Source of the DNA: a virus
Strand: one strand, 5' to 3'
IMG/VR virus record: IMGVR_UViG_3300050821_009903
Span: 1 to 20,715 of that record
Length of the DNA stretch: 20,715 bases
The position numbers and the translations under genes are program-made. Positions within the stretch are counted from its first letter, which is position 1, and the number at the start of each line of letters is the position of its first letter. This document shows, piece after piece, positions 7,884 through 15,763 of the stretch. The notes under the pieces were generated by a model that worked only from the letters and a program-made list of their open reading frames with translations, did not search any database and was not told the origin of the DNA.

Positions 7884-10705
7884 TGTCACGCGCAGTCACA
7901 GGAGCAGTCGAACTCGCCGGAGCCGCAATCGGTCTAGCGGCGATCACCTTCGCAACTGGTGGTCTTGGTGCGCTCGTCAACACTCCGCTATTCATGAACC
8001 TTGTAGGCGGGTTGGCGCTGACCGGCGCCACGATGGAAGCTGGTGCAATCGCGTCTGCTCTCACTGCGAACCGCGGGATGAACATCACCACCCGTCAGGC
8101 CGCTGCGAATCGCCAGGTCATCTACGGGCAGCAGCGCGTCGGCGGCGTCGAGGTCTATCTTTCAACGACCGGCAGCGAGTTGGACCAATACAACTACATC
8201 GTCTTGCTGGCCGGACATATTTGTCACTCGATTCAAGCCCTCTATCTGGACGGTCGTGAAGTTTTCTGGCTGGGCAGTGGACCTGGTTACTCGGTGCGCA
8301 ACGGCATCGGCTTCGGAGGCGTGGCCGACAACAACAGCCACACCGGACCTTCGGGACAGCAATACAATTTCGGCGGCACCGGACATTCCGGAATCTTCGC
8401 CGAGGCTCGCTACGGCGATCAGGTCAGCGGGGACTTCTTCACGTCGCTACAGGCGAACGATCCTAACTGGGGACCCACAGCAAACGGCAATCCTTATGTA
8501 GGTGGCTGCACGGTCATCTATTTAAAAGTTGAATTCAACACCAACTTGTTTCCTACCCCGCCTGAAATCAGAATCACCGTAAACGGCAAGGATACGATCT
8601 TCGATCCTCGAACCGGGACAACTGGCTTCACTTCGAATTGGGCTTTGATCGCCGCCGATGTGATAACCGATCCCGTCTTCGGGATGGGGGACAACTCCGT
8701 CAATCAGGCTCAGTTGATCGCCGCGGCAAACGTATGCGACGAGCAGGTCCCCTTGGCTGCTCTACCGGGGCAGACCGAATCACGCTATTCAACGAACTAC
8801 CACTTCGACACCTCCGTCGCGCCCATCGACGCGCTTCAAGCAATGATGCCGGGAGCCGCAGGCCGTATCAGCCGAGTAGGTGGTGAGTGGTTCCTGTGGC
8901 CAGCGTTCTGGCAGGGACCGTCTTTCACGTTCGATCAGAATGCTCTTACCGCACCAGCTCAGTGGTCTGGATTCAGGAGCCGCCGCAATCTATTCAACCG
9001 CGTGGGGGGAACCTACATCGCGCCTAACTTCCCCTTCAACGTGGCTGGTAATGCGTACGACGGCAACGGGTTCGACTCTGATGGTCAGGCGCAGAATAAC
9101 TTCGAGCTGGAATGGACTCCAACCAACTATCCGCAGTACGCGTCCGACACTCTGCACGGATTCGCGTCTGACCAGTTTCTAAACGAAGACGGAATTCCAC
9201 TTTATAAGGAGGTCGGCTACCAGACTGTTATCTCCGTGACTCAGGCGCAACGCTGCAGCAAAATCGCTCTTCTGCGCAATCGGCAGCAGGGATCGGGAAC
9301 TTTCGAGATGGCTATGGCTGCGTATCAGATGCAGCCGACGGATGTAATGGAGTTCACATTCCCGGAACAGGGATGGAGTGAGAAGACGCTCGAAGTGAAC
9401 GGAATCAACTTTCGTGTCGTCCAGGATGATAGTGGAGCGCCGAGCGTTCGTTGTTCCGTGCCCGTGATCGAGACGGACGAATCGGTCTACGACTGGAATC
9501 CGACAACAGAGGAATTAACGATCCTCGATGTCCCCGCGAGCCCAAACCAAGTCCCCCGTACCCCCGCTCCTCCGACTGACCTGATCCTGACATCGGGTGC
9601 ATCGACTGCGGTCGTCAATGCAGACGGCACCGTAACTCCGCGTATCGAGGTTCAGTGGAGCACACCCCAGGACGTACTCACGACACAGATTCAAATCCAG
9701 TATCAGCAGGTGGGTGCGGCGGTCTGGCTGTCGGCTCCGTCCGTAGATGTCAGCCTCAACCTCGGCTTCATCACCGGCGTGATCGCTGGTCAGGCGTATA
9801 ACGTCCGCATCAGGTCAGCGCGAGCTAACGGTGCGGTGTCTGCCTTCGAAGAGATCGATGGCTTCACGGTCAGCCTCACGCTGTCTGTGCAAGGGATCGT
9901 TGCACTCGATCCGGGCTCTTTGATCGCCAATGCATTCACCGATGGAACTGCGTCGATTGAGGTGTTTCCGTTCATCGCACGGGTCGGTCAGGTCAGCGTA
10001 CCTATCCTGCCCGCTGGTCCGTTCACGCTATTCGGACTAGCGCAGGGGACTCTCTACTTCGTTTACTATGTCGACCCGAACTTCACCGGCGGGGCCATCA
10101 CACCGATCGCCACGACGAACACATCCGACTTCCTCAACAAGCCGGGGTTCTTCCTGATCGACTCAATCGTCACTCCGTCTCTGTCATCCGGCGGCGGGAC
10201 CAAGCTGAGCCCAAGCGCGTTTGCGGATATGGGTAGTCGCACCACAAGTACTCCGGCGGCAGCATTCGACGGAAACCTCGCGACATCAGCGGTAGTGTCT
10301 GGATCATTCTTCGTGATTCCCGACAACTCCGGCTTAACCGGCATCGGCGGCAACCAGGGCACACTGTCCGGCACCGGCGATCCGGGGACAACCGCATCCT
10401 CGTTTGGGGCATGCACATGGTCCGGCTTCCCCAGCTTCGTCACGACAGCGCCGATGAACCTGAACGTGGTTGCTGCGGTGTCTGTTGTTCCGGCGGGTAA
10501 CGCTTCGATCACGCCGACTATACCCGGTGTGTCGACTAGCCCGACGTCATTCACCACCACGGCTGCAAGTACGACGTATACGTTTGCCATCCCCGTCGGC
10601 ACTCAGATCAGCGGTGTCGCCGTGGCGGTTAGCGCTAATCCAGCTACTACCCCCGGCAGCTCTAGCTCCGTCGCCGTCTCCGTCACCGAAATCTTCATCG
10701 CGTAA
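7883..10705 (+). CDS. gpJ-like central tail tip / host specificity protein
   Basis: A 940-residue tail tip protein equivalent to lambda gpJ, expected to form the trimeric hub and central fibre that contacts the receptor. The N-terminal 60 residues are hydrophobic ([33 protein letters not shown]). Residues about 70-600 carry the Phage-tail_3-type hub: [20 protein letters not shown], a long Gly/Asn-rich loop, '[18 protein letters not shown]', '[14 protein letters not shown]' and '[14 protein letters not shown]'. From about residue 555 ([12 protein letters not shown]) fibronectin type III-like domains follow. The last 200 residues, Gly/Ser/Thr-rich with '[15 protein letters not shown]', are the likely variable receptor-facing end. 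The start ATG overlaps the upstream stop. Length is somewhat below lambda gpJ (1132 residues). Confidence 0.85.
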   Translation: MSRAVTGAVELAGAAIGLAAITFATGGLGALVNTPLFMNLVGGLALTGATMEAGAIASALTANRGMNITTRQAAANRQVIYGQQRVGGVEVYLSTTGSELDQYNYIVLLAGHICHSIQALYLDGREVFWLGSGPGYSVRNGIGFGGVADNNSHTGPSGQQYNFGGTGHSGIFAEARYGDQVSGDFFTSLQANDPNWGPTANGNPYVGGCTVIYLKVEFNTNLFPTPPEIRITVNGKDTIFDPRTGTTGFTSNWALIAADVITDPVFGMGDNSVNQAQLIAAANVCDEQVPLAALPGQTESRYSTNYHFDTSVAPIDALQAMMPGAAGRISRVGGEWFLWPAFWQGPSFTFDQNALTAPAQWSGFRSRRNLFNRVGGTYIAPNFPFNVAGNAYDGNGFDSDGQAQNNFELEWTPTNYPQYASDTLHGFASDQFLNEDGIPLYKEVGYQTVISVTQAQRCSKIALLRNRQQGSGTFEMAMAAYQMQPTDVMEFTFPEQGWSEKTLEVNGINFRVVQDDSGAPSVRCSVPVIETDESVYDWNPTTEELTILDVPASPNQVPRTPAPPTDLILTSGASTAVVNADGTVTPRIEVQWSTPQDVLTTQIQIQYQQVGAAVWLSAPSVDVSLNLGFITGVIAGQAYNVRIRSARANGAVSAFEEIDGFTVSLTLSVQGIVALDPGSLIANAFTDGTASIEVFPFIARVGQVSVPILPAGPFTLFGLAQGTLYFVYYVDPNFTGGAITPIATTNTSDFLNKPGFFLIDSIVTPSLSSGGGTKLSPSAFADMGSRTTSTPAAAFDGNLATSAVVSGSFFVIPDNSGLTGIGGNQGTLSGTGDPGTTASSFGACTWSGFPSFVTTAPMNLNVVAAVSVVPAGNASITPTIPGVSTSPTSFTTTAASTTYTFAIPVGTQISGVAVAVSANPATTPGSSSSVAVSVTEIFIA

Positions 10706-10721
10706 CTCCCAAAGGCACAAA

Positions 10722-12203
10722 ATGAATAAGCTCCTCAAGGCAGTCGCTGCCCTCGTATGCCTCGCGGCGGGCATCGCACATGCGCAGCTCACCACGATCA
10801 CCGCCTCCAAGATCAGCATGGGAGGCGTGCCCATCGCCTCCGGTGTTGTCACGTTTGCCCCGGTCGACGTAAATGGTCAGCCGATATCTTTCGTCCAGGG
10901 CGGAGGCGGCCTCAACTCGCCTAAGGCGTTTGCATGCCGAATCACTGCCGGAGCCATCACTGGCGTGTGTCAGGTTCCGGATGCTGCGCTCACCGCTCAG
11001 GCCAACATCCTGTACGCCATCCAGATCACCGGCAACGGCCAGTCATTCGTGCTGGGACCGGTCCCCAACATCACGGGTCCCACGTGGGCGCTCGATGATT
11101 ACGCGCAGCCTGCTACGACCACAAATGTGGAGCCGATCCAGGTCGCGTACGGCACCGCTGCACCGCCGAGCCCATGCGCTACTCCGTCGTTTTACATTCA
11201 GAACCTTGACGGCGGTCTCCTCTACATGTGCGTAGCCGGTGTTCCTGTGCTCGTTACTGGCAACGGTACTGGCACTGGTGGAGTCGGCCCACAAGGTCCT
11301 GCCGGTCCAACTGGGCCTCAAGGTCCGATTGGGCTTACTGGAGCGACAGGTCCGCAGGGTCCTATCGGCTTGACTGGCGCGACCGGGCCTCAAGGCCCGA
11401 TCGGTCTGACAGGTGCCACAGGACCCACCGGTGCAACTGGCCCGCAAGGGGCAACTGGCTCGACTGGTCCCCAGGGCAGCCAGGGTGTAGCTGGCGCGAC
11501 GGGATCGACCGGACCAACGGGCGCTACTGGTCCAGCGGGAGCTGCTGCAACAATCGCCGTCGGTACGGTCACGGGACTATCCGCCGGTGCGACTCCGACA
11601 GTTACAAATTCGGGATCATCGTCCGCAGCGACATTCAACTTCGGTATCCCCGCCGGAGGCACAGGAGCAACAGGTCCCACGGGGCCAACTGGTGCCACCG
11701 GTCCTTCGGGTAGCACAGGCGCGACCGGGCCAACGGGCGCGGCCGGCGCTGCGGCAACCATAGCGGTCGGCACAGTCACGGCGTTGGCGCCAGGTGCGAC
11801 ACCGACGGTGTCGAACACAGGTTCAAGCTCGGCTGCTGTATTTGCATTCGGCATTCCCTCGGCGGGCACTCCCACATTCAGCACGCTGACGGACAGTTCT
11901 TCGGTGACTTGGGCTATCGCCTCCGCCATCGTAGCCAACTCGACGTTGACGCTTGCGCACACGACCGCAACGCGCTCGATCAATCTCACCGGTCTGGTCA
12001 ACGGCGGTACTTACGTCGTGGTCCTGAAGCAAGACTCGACGGGTGGGGCAGCGGCAACTCTAGGCACCGGATGTACGTGGTTCCAAGGTGGCTCGGCGGG
12101 ATTCACTGCCTCAACGACACTCGCCTTGACCACCACCGCATCCGCAATCAACATCCTTGCCTTCATCTATGACGGCACCAACTGCTACGCAAATCTGCGT
12201 TAA
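10722..12203 (+). CDS. Secreted collagen-like tail fibre protein
   Basis: A 493-residue fibre-like protein. Residues 1-22 are a clear Sec signal peptide with an AHA-Q cleavage site. The next module (about 23-115) resembles that of the protein at 4031-6193: both have NGQPI(S/G)F, a TAGA segment and (V)xDxALT. Residues 189-275 and 312-344 are collagen-like G-X-Y tracts, each followed by a segment of the type [10 protein letters not shown]...GATPTV...GSSSAA...FGIP, which recurs in many phage fibres. The C-terminal 110 residues look like a beta-sandwich head. The ATG at 10722 (AAAGG upstream) gives the signal peptide; the frame is open further upstream, but that part overlaps the gpJ-like gene and is not coding-like. 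It may be a long trimeric fibre. Confidence 0.75.
   Translation: MNKLLKAVAALVCLAAGIAHAQLTTITASKISMGGVPIASGVVTFAPVDVNGQPISFVQGGGGLNSPKAFACRITAGAITGVCQVPDAALTAQANILYAIQITGNGQSFVLGPVPNITGPTWALDDYAQPATTTNVEPIQVAYGTAAPPSPCATPSFYIQNLDGGLLYMCVAGVPVLVTGNGTGTGGVGPQGPAGPTGPQGPIGLTGATGPQGPIGLTGATGPQGPIGLTGATGPTGATGPQGATGSTGPQGSQGVAGATGSTGPTGATGPAGAAATIAVGTVTGLSAGATPTVTNSGSSSAATFNFGIPAGGTGATGPTGPTGATGPSGSTGATGPTGAAGAAATIAVGTVTALAPGATPTVSNTGSSSAAVFAFGIPSAGTPTFSTLTDSSSVTWAIASAIVANSTLTLAHTTATRSINLTGLVNGGTYVVVLKQDSTGGAAATLGTGCTWFQGGSAGFTASTTLALTTTASAINILAFIYDGTNCYANLR
11286..11753 (+). repeat. Collagen-type G-X-Y coding repeats with two interspersed copies of a fibre module
   Basis: Within the fibre gene, 29 consecutive G-X-Y triplets (11286-11546) and 11 more (11655-11753) are encoded. 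The first tract holds three copies of a 12-residue unit, [12 protein letters not shown] or close to it. Synonymous codons differ between copies, so the repeat is kept at protein level rather than being a recent DNA duplication. The segment between the tracts and the one after the second are diverged copies of the same ~38-residue module. Confidence 0.85.
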
Positions 12204-12212
12204 GGACTGACT

Positions 12213-13004
12213 ATGAAACGACTCATCGCAACGCTGCTCTTCATCTTCTGGCCTGGTCTAGTGCTGTCTCCGGCGCAACGGTCTGTCTTCTTCGGGCTTA
12301 ACACTAGAGCCGCAGGCGGCTCCTGCGCAGACGGCCCCACCACGAACATGATTGGTAGATTCGATGCCTCTAGCATCACATTATGCTCTGGTGCCGTGGG
12401 AATCTGGACGAGCGGCTTCGGAGCAGCTATCGTAGCAACCGGCGTCAACGGCCCAACCTGCGTTGCCAATGTTTTCGGCTCTTCAAACGGAGTTCTATTA
12501 GCATCGGCCAGTAGCCAGTCCTTCTCGCTGTCGTCAAATGGGTACGCCTATGGCTCCGGGATGACGATCATGGTCGTCTTCAAACCGGTGACGACCTCTG
12601 CAAAGCAGACGTTTACGGGTGGTGATTCAGAGAACGGTGGGAGTGTCTTTGCTTATTGGATGTTTAACGGTGGTACCACGCAGGGTCTAGATTCTTCCGG
12701 TACCGCGCAGCTCGGGGCAGGTACGGCAACTATTACCGCGGGAAATATATACCAGACCAATGTATCTATGATCGGTACCGGACCCCCGACGTTTCGCTTC
12801 AATAAAGCGGTGGATGCGACAGTCGGCGGTTCCACCGGCACCATTTCAAACAACATACGAACCCTCGGAGCGAGTTCACTCGGGGATGGGAGTGAGTTTG
12901 TAGACGGCTACATCGGGGCGATCTACCTGTTCTCACCGGCCCTCACCACCGCCGACATCCAGACGTGGGAAGCCACCTTAAGCTGCCGATATCCGGGAGC
13001 ATAA
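12213..13004 (+). CDS. Secreted LamG/concanavalin-like protein, probable fibre tip or carbohydrate-binding protein
   Basis: A 263-residue protein with a Sec signal peptide (MKRLIATLLFIFWPGLVLSP, cut near PA-Q). The mature part looks like a LamG/concanavalin A-type jelly roll: 'RFDASSITL' at the start, 'SLSSNGYAYGSGMTIMVVFK' in the middle, and the very typical ending 'FVDGYIGAIYLFSPALTTAD' followed by 'IQTWEATLSCRYPGA'. Such domains bind glycans. It lies 9 nt after the collagen-like fibre gene with AAGGA between them, so the two are probably translated together and may form one fibre or receptor-binding unit. It is not clear whether it is in the virion or is exported by the lysogen. Disulfides are possible (Cys near residues 34, 52, 83 and the C-terminus). 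Confidence 0.65.
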   Translation: MKRLIATLLFIFWPGLVLSPAQRSVFFGLNTRAAGGSCADGPTTNMIGRFDASSITLCSGAVGIWTSGFGAAIVATGVNGPTCVANVFGSSNGVLLASASSQSFSLSSNGYAYGSGMTIMVVFKPVTTSAKQTFTGGDSENGGSVFAYWMFNGGTTQGLDSSGTAQLGAGTATITAGNIYQTNVSMIGTGPPTFRFNKAVDATVGGSTGTISNNIRTLGASSLGDGSEFVDGYIGAIYLFSPALTTADIQTWEATLSCRYPGA

Positions 13005-13059
13005 GGACTACGGTCCCAACCATTGACCCTGCCACGCCCATTACGACAAAGGACGACCC

Positions 13060-13332
13060 ATGCCCGAATCTACACAAGACATCATCCTCGGAGAACTCCG
13101 CGCTCTGCGGGGTGAATTCAATACATTCGCTCGTGACACCGGTGAGCGCGTCTCGGTGCTGGAAAACGATGTTCACTCGCTCGTTGGCAACGGCCGGCCG
13201 GGTCGAGTCGACCGGCTGGAGTCTGCGGTTCAGCGATTGAAGCAATGGCGATGGTGGATGGTTGGCGCGGCTGCTGGTGGAAGCTGCGTTATCTCTGCGG
13301 TGGCCTGGGTGGTAAGCGAAGCGAGGAAGTAA
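13060..13332 (+). CDS. Small membrane protein, holin-like (XhlA-type architecture)
   Basis: A 90-residue protein with a soluble heptad-rich N-terminus (about 1-62, coiled-coil pattern ILGELRALRGEFNTF, LESAVQRLKQW) and one C-terminal transmembrane segment (about 67-85, WMVGAAAGGSCVISAVAWVV). This is the layout of XhlA-like lysis accessory proteins and of some single-span holins. It lies directly before the endolysin (TAA followed by ATG without a gap). That endolysin has no signal peptide and so needs a holin, which supports a lysis role. AAAGGA precedes the ATG. No second holin gene is apparent in the window, so this is the only candidate. A spanin or unrelated membrane protein is possible. 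Confidence 0.6.
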   Translation: MPESTQDIILGELRALRGEFNTFARDTGERVSVLENDVHSLVGNGRPGRVDRLESAVQRLKQWRWWMVGAAAGGSCVISAVAWVVSEARK

Positions 13333-13794
13333 ATGCAGATATCGACGGCTGGATTGAATCTCATCAAGACAGCAGAGGGATTCAAGCCGCACCTGTATAA
13401 CTGTCCAGCAAATGACTGTTCCATCGGATACGGTCATCTCATCCACAAGGGTCCGGTGTGTGGCGCAGCTTCAGAGCTGCCGTATGTATCCGGCATCGAT
13501 GAAGCTCACGCAAGCGCCCTGTTACTCGGTGACGTTGCTTACGCCGAACATGCTGTCTCTCATCTGGTGACTGTCTCTCTGACACAAGGACAGTTCGACG
13601 CTCTGGTGTCCTTCACGTACAACGAAGGCGCAGGTAGGCTGCAGTCTTCGACGTTGCTGAAGGTACTGAACGCGGGAGACTATGCCGGCGCTGCCGGTCA
13701 GTTCGGCCTGTGGGTTTACGGTGGCGGGGTGAAGCTGCCTGGGCTGATGACGCGACGGGCGGCGGAGACTGCGCTGTTCGAGGACGAGAGCTAG
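13333..13794 (+). CDS. Phage endolysin, T4-type lysozyme (GH24)
   Basis: A 153-residue GH24 lysozyme that should cut the MurNAc-GlcNAc bond of peptidoglycan at the end of infection. The catalytic region is TAEGFKPHLYNCPANDCSIG followed by YGH. Glu15 is the general acid. The position of the T4 Asp20 is Cys24, and that of Thr26 is Ser30 (E-x8-C-x5-S). The Asp-to-Cys change is common in the 'YxCPAGxxTIGYGH' branch of this family, while the Thr-to-Ser change is less usual. Further family marks are 'LTQGQFDALVSFTYNEGAG', 'STLLKVLNAGDY' and 'LPGLMTRRAAETALF'. There is no signal peptide or SAR segment, so release depends on the upstream membrane protein. Length is typical for the family. Confidence 0.93.
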   Translation: MQISTAGLNLIKTAEGFKPHLYNCPANDCSIGYGHLIHKGPVCGAASELPYVSGIDEAHASALLLGDVAYAEHAVSHLVTVSLTQGQFDALVSFTYNEGAGRLQSSTLLKVLNAGDYAGAAGQFGLWVYGGGVKLPGLMTRRAAETALFEDES

Positions 13795-13810
13795 TTATTC
13801 AAAGCGGACT

Positions 13811-14224
13811 TCATTTCTTGCAGGGGTATGACTGCTGCAACGCCGTGAATGTGCCATCCCATCGGTTTTCGTCCAGGTACTTCGGGTGTGTGTCCATGAA
13901 CCTGACGTAGACGTGCATGATTGTCCCCATCGTGGAGTGAGGGCCTAAGCAGACACCTCCTGCCGGCTCCACGACTGACAGCGCCTCTGTCATCCCTTGG
14001 AAGTATCTGAGGCACTTCGTAGCCGTGTCCACTTCATCAGAGGTGCTGTGCTCCAAGTCGTCACCGACCTTGATAGCAACCTTGCACTCGCGATAGAGAC
14101 CTGACCCTCGGTCAGATTCGAGGATGGCACCGTCTGTCTTCTGAGTAGAGGGATGGGCGGGTGATAGGAGGACCAAGGTTAGGGTCAGAGCGAGGGGTAC
14201 AAGCAGCTTTCTCATGCCAGACAT
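13811..14224 (-). CDS. Rap1a/Tai-like periplasmic immunity protein
   Basis: A 137-residue exported protein: a signal peptide (about residues 4-25, MRKLLVPLALTLTLVLLSPA) followed by a small helical domain with four cysteines (47, 71, 92, 135). The pattern C...C-L-x-Y-F-x-G-M and later C-L-G-P, then 'HVYVRFMDTHPKYLDENRWD' and a terminal 'YPCKK', matches the Rap1a/Tai immunity family, whose members block peptidoglycan amidase effectors of type VI secretion systems in the periplasm. Here it lies convergent to the endolysin with 16 bp between stop codons and is the first accessory gene. No cognate effector is nearby. The start could be Met1 (14224) or Met4 (14215); neither has a strong ribosome site. 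Family assignment is by pattern only. Confidence 0.68.
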   Translation of the reverse strand: MSGMRKLLVPLALTLTLVLLSPAHPSTQKTDGAILESDRGSGLYRECKVAIKVGDDLEHSTSDEVDTATKCLRYFQGMTEALSVVEPAGGVCLGPHSTMGTIMHVYVRFMDTHPKYLDENRWDGTFTALQQSYPCKK

Positions 14225-14334
14225 ATTACAGGTACCCGTTTAGGAGGGCGGCGCGCGGCGGAGGCTGCTCTGTTAGAAGCCACATAAAGCAAGGTCTTCG
14301 ACAGTGCTGGGTAGAGTTACACTTCTAGCATCCT

Positions 14335-15030
14335 ATGAACCCCATCAGAACGACTAAAAGCACCCGTCTGCGCCGACTGGAGATGTATCGAGAAGATCTT
14401 GACGAGCTCGTCGCTTTGTTTCGTGACAACTGTAAACTTGTAACGGTTTCCGATGACAAGTTCCAATACGATTCGCTGGGCGAGATGCAAAAACGAACCG
14501 GGAATAAGGTCAAGCACTTAGATATTCGTGGGGTGGAACCGGCGGTTCACTTCACCTTGAACCGGGAGGAAGCAACTCAGACAGGCTTCCCTCCAACTCA
14601 AGGAAAAACCACGTTCAATGAAATTAGGACGGAGGAGATAGACGACAAGGCCGACGCGCTCTACTACCGCATAAGAGATTTTCTAGAGACAAAGCAGCGA
14701 CCGAATTACTCCAGACCTGGGTTACTCTTTGTTTCCATCCTTGCTTTTGCCTTCTCAATTGTGTGGTTCGTCGCAGCCAACGCTATAGGTGCTCCTGGCT
14801 TTTCTCGCACTCAAGGTGGGATCGACGCCTCTCTGTTCGTGCTTTCCTTCGTATTGTTCTTTTTCTCTGCCTCACTGAACAACCTCATCTATCTCACCAC
14901 TAGGGCAGAGTCACCGTCTTTCTGGCAGAGAAACCAAGACGACATACTGAGCAAAGGCATCGTCGCTCTCTCAAGCACTTTGATGGGGGCGATTCTAGGA
15001 TTCATAATCGGCCGTTTATCCAAGCATTGA
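14335..15030 (+). CDS. Accessory membrane protein of unknown function (three transmembrane segments)
   Basis: A 231-residue protein I do not recognise. The first 125 residues are charged and soluble, with a helical start (STRLRRLEMYREDLDELVAL) and a possible beta region (VKHLDIRGVEPAVHFTLN). Three hydrophobic segments follow at about 130-150 (LLFVSILAFAFSIVWFVAA), 166-187 (SLFVLSFVLFFFSASLNNLI) and 208-226 (IVALSSTLMGAILGFIIG). It stands alone, with its own strong terminator 30 bp downstream, and is divergent from the Rap1a-like gene. Weak promoter-like hexamers (TTCGAC at 14297, TACACT at 14318) lie just upstream. Base composition looks lower in GC than the tail genes. Its place among phage cargo suggests superinfection exclusion or another membrane-level role, but the sequence does not show this. 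Confidence 0.7.
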   Translation: MNPIRTTKSTRLRRLEMYREDLDELVALFRDNCKLVTVSDDKFQYDSLGEMQKRTGNKVKHLDIRGVEPAVHFTLNREEATQTGFPPTQGKTTFNEIRTEEIDDKADALYYRIRDFLETKQRPNYSRPGLLFVSILAFAFSIVWFVAANAIGAPGFSRTQGGIDASLFVLSFVLFFFSASLNNLIYLTTRAESPSFWQRNQDDILSKGIVALSSTLMGAILGFIIGRLSKH

Positions 15031-15060
15031 GTTCACGCGACATAGATGTGGGATTAATCG

Positions 15061-15092
15061 AAGCCCTTCTGCTCTTAGCAGAGGGGCTTTTC
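15061..15092 (+). terminator. Rho-independent terminator after the membrane protein gene
   Basis: AAGCCCTTCTGCT (15061-15073) pairs with AGCAGAGGGGCTT (15077-15089) around a 3-nt loop (CTT), with one G-T wobble, followed by TTC. The long stem and position 30 bp after the stop at 15030 make this a convincing terminator. The T-run is short. Confidence 0.75.
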
Positions 15093-15166
15093 ACGTGTGG
15101 ATCTGCAATATCCCCCGGCTTCACCCCAAGCCGTTGTGGTCCCTCCTGAGTCCACAACTAGACCGC

Positions 15167-15194
15167 TTGTATTCGCCTTATCTTCGCCTACAAT
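15167..15194 (+). promoter_or_regulatory. Sigma-70-like promoter for the zinc-ribbon gene, possibly leaderless
   Basis: TTGTAT (15167-15172), 16-bp spacer, TACAAT (15189-15194). Transcription would be expected to start about 7 nt further on, which coincides with the A of the ATG at 15201, so the mRNA may lack a leader. No Shine-Dalgarno sequence fits between the -10 box and the ATG. Confidence 0.45.
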
Positions 15195-15200
15195 TCGGAC

Positions 15201-15362
15201 ATGACACGACAGCACCGTCACCGCAGACCAGTCTTTCCCCGACACGGTGAGACTTGTCCACACTGTCTCGTCTTTATCTCCGTGATTGAGATTCGACGCG
15301 TTGATCGCGAATACGGTCTATGCCCGTATTGCGGGTGCATCTACTACGTCGAGGTTGACTGA
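15201..15362 (+). CDS. Small zinc-ribbon protein (53 residues)
   Basis: A short gene for a 53-residue basic protein with a CPHC knuckle (Cys19, Cys22) and a CPYCGC knuckle (Cys41, Cys44, Cys46), the four-cysteine layout of a zinc ribbon. The N-terminus is rich in Arg and His (MTRQHRHRRPVFPRHG), suggesting nucleic-acid contact. A good promoter lies just upstream and the gene ends 3 nt before the ATG of the next frame, so the two are probably one unit. Zinc ribbons of this size in phages often serve as transcription or host-takeover factors, or are fragments of larger proteins; nothing in the sequence decides which. Confidence 0.6.
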   Translation: MTRQHRHRRPVFPRHGETCPHCLVFISVIEIRRVDREYGLCPYCGCIYYVEVD

Positions 15363-15365
15363 GCG

Positions 15366-15674
15366 ATGGGCGCACACTTCTGCTTTCAGGGAGCTATCAA
15401 GCGGGTCACACGACATCGCGTTCTGATGAAGTTCATGTGCCGTCGCGGCTGGCACATCAGCTTCCTGGAAGAGGACTGCCGCACGTCACTTCCGCTGCGA
15501 CTCACCTTCGCAATGCCGGACAAGATCTTGGAGATGCAGGAGCGATGGGGAGAGGATCGAACCGTCGCGGCGCGGAGTCGACTGGAGGGAGACGTCAAGA
15601 TCGGTCGTCCGGGTAGCGTGTGGCTCATCCTCACGCCAGAGGAGTACCGAAAGCTTAGCAGCGGCGCGAGATGA
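15366..15674 (+). CDS. Hypothetical protein downstream of the zinc-ribbon gene
   Basis: A 102-residue protein I do not recognise. The N-terminal half is basic with three cysteines (FCFQGAIKRV, FMCRRGWHISFLEEDCR), the middle is LPLRLTFAMPDKILEMQERW, and the end carries a beta-strand-like VWLILTPEEYRKL. There is no signal peptide or membrane segment, so it is likely cytoplasmic. The ATG is 3 nt after the stop of the zinc-ribbon gene, with GAGG about 12 nt upstream inside that gene, which supports coupled translation. The overlapping reading frame on the other strand lacks any start signal and is treated as a shadow. It may act together with the zinc-ribbon protein. Confidence 0.55.
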   Translation: MGAHFCFQGAIKRVTRHRVLMKFMCRRGWHISFLEEDCRTSLPLRLTFAMPDKILEMQERWGEDRTVAARSRLEGDVKIGRPGSVWLILTPEEYRKLSSGAR

Positions 15675-15763
15675 GGAATAAGAAAGCCGAGCGAGGTGGC
15701 ACCGGAAGACGCTGCTAAGGCGTTTGTGAAGGCTTGTCCGGCGTTCTAGTTCAAACGCTCCTA

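Noticed and set aside
11390-12001. Long minus-strand open frame over the collagen-like region
   Set aside because: It is the antisense of G-X-Y codons (Pro/Val/Ala-rich product) and has no start signal; the + strand fibre gene explains it.
7883-13004. Diversity-generating retroelement acting on the tip or LamG protein
   Set aside because: No reverse transcriptase, no template/variable repeat pair and no adenine-biased C-terminal codons were found in the window.
15075-15263. Minus-strand frame of 62 codons overlapping the zinc-ribbon gene
   Set aside because: It runs into the terminator stem and lacks a ribosome site; the + strand gene has a promoter and paired cysteine knuckles.
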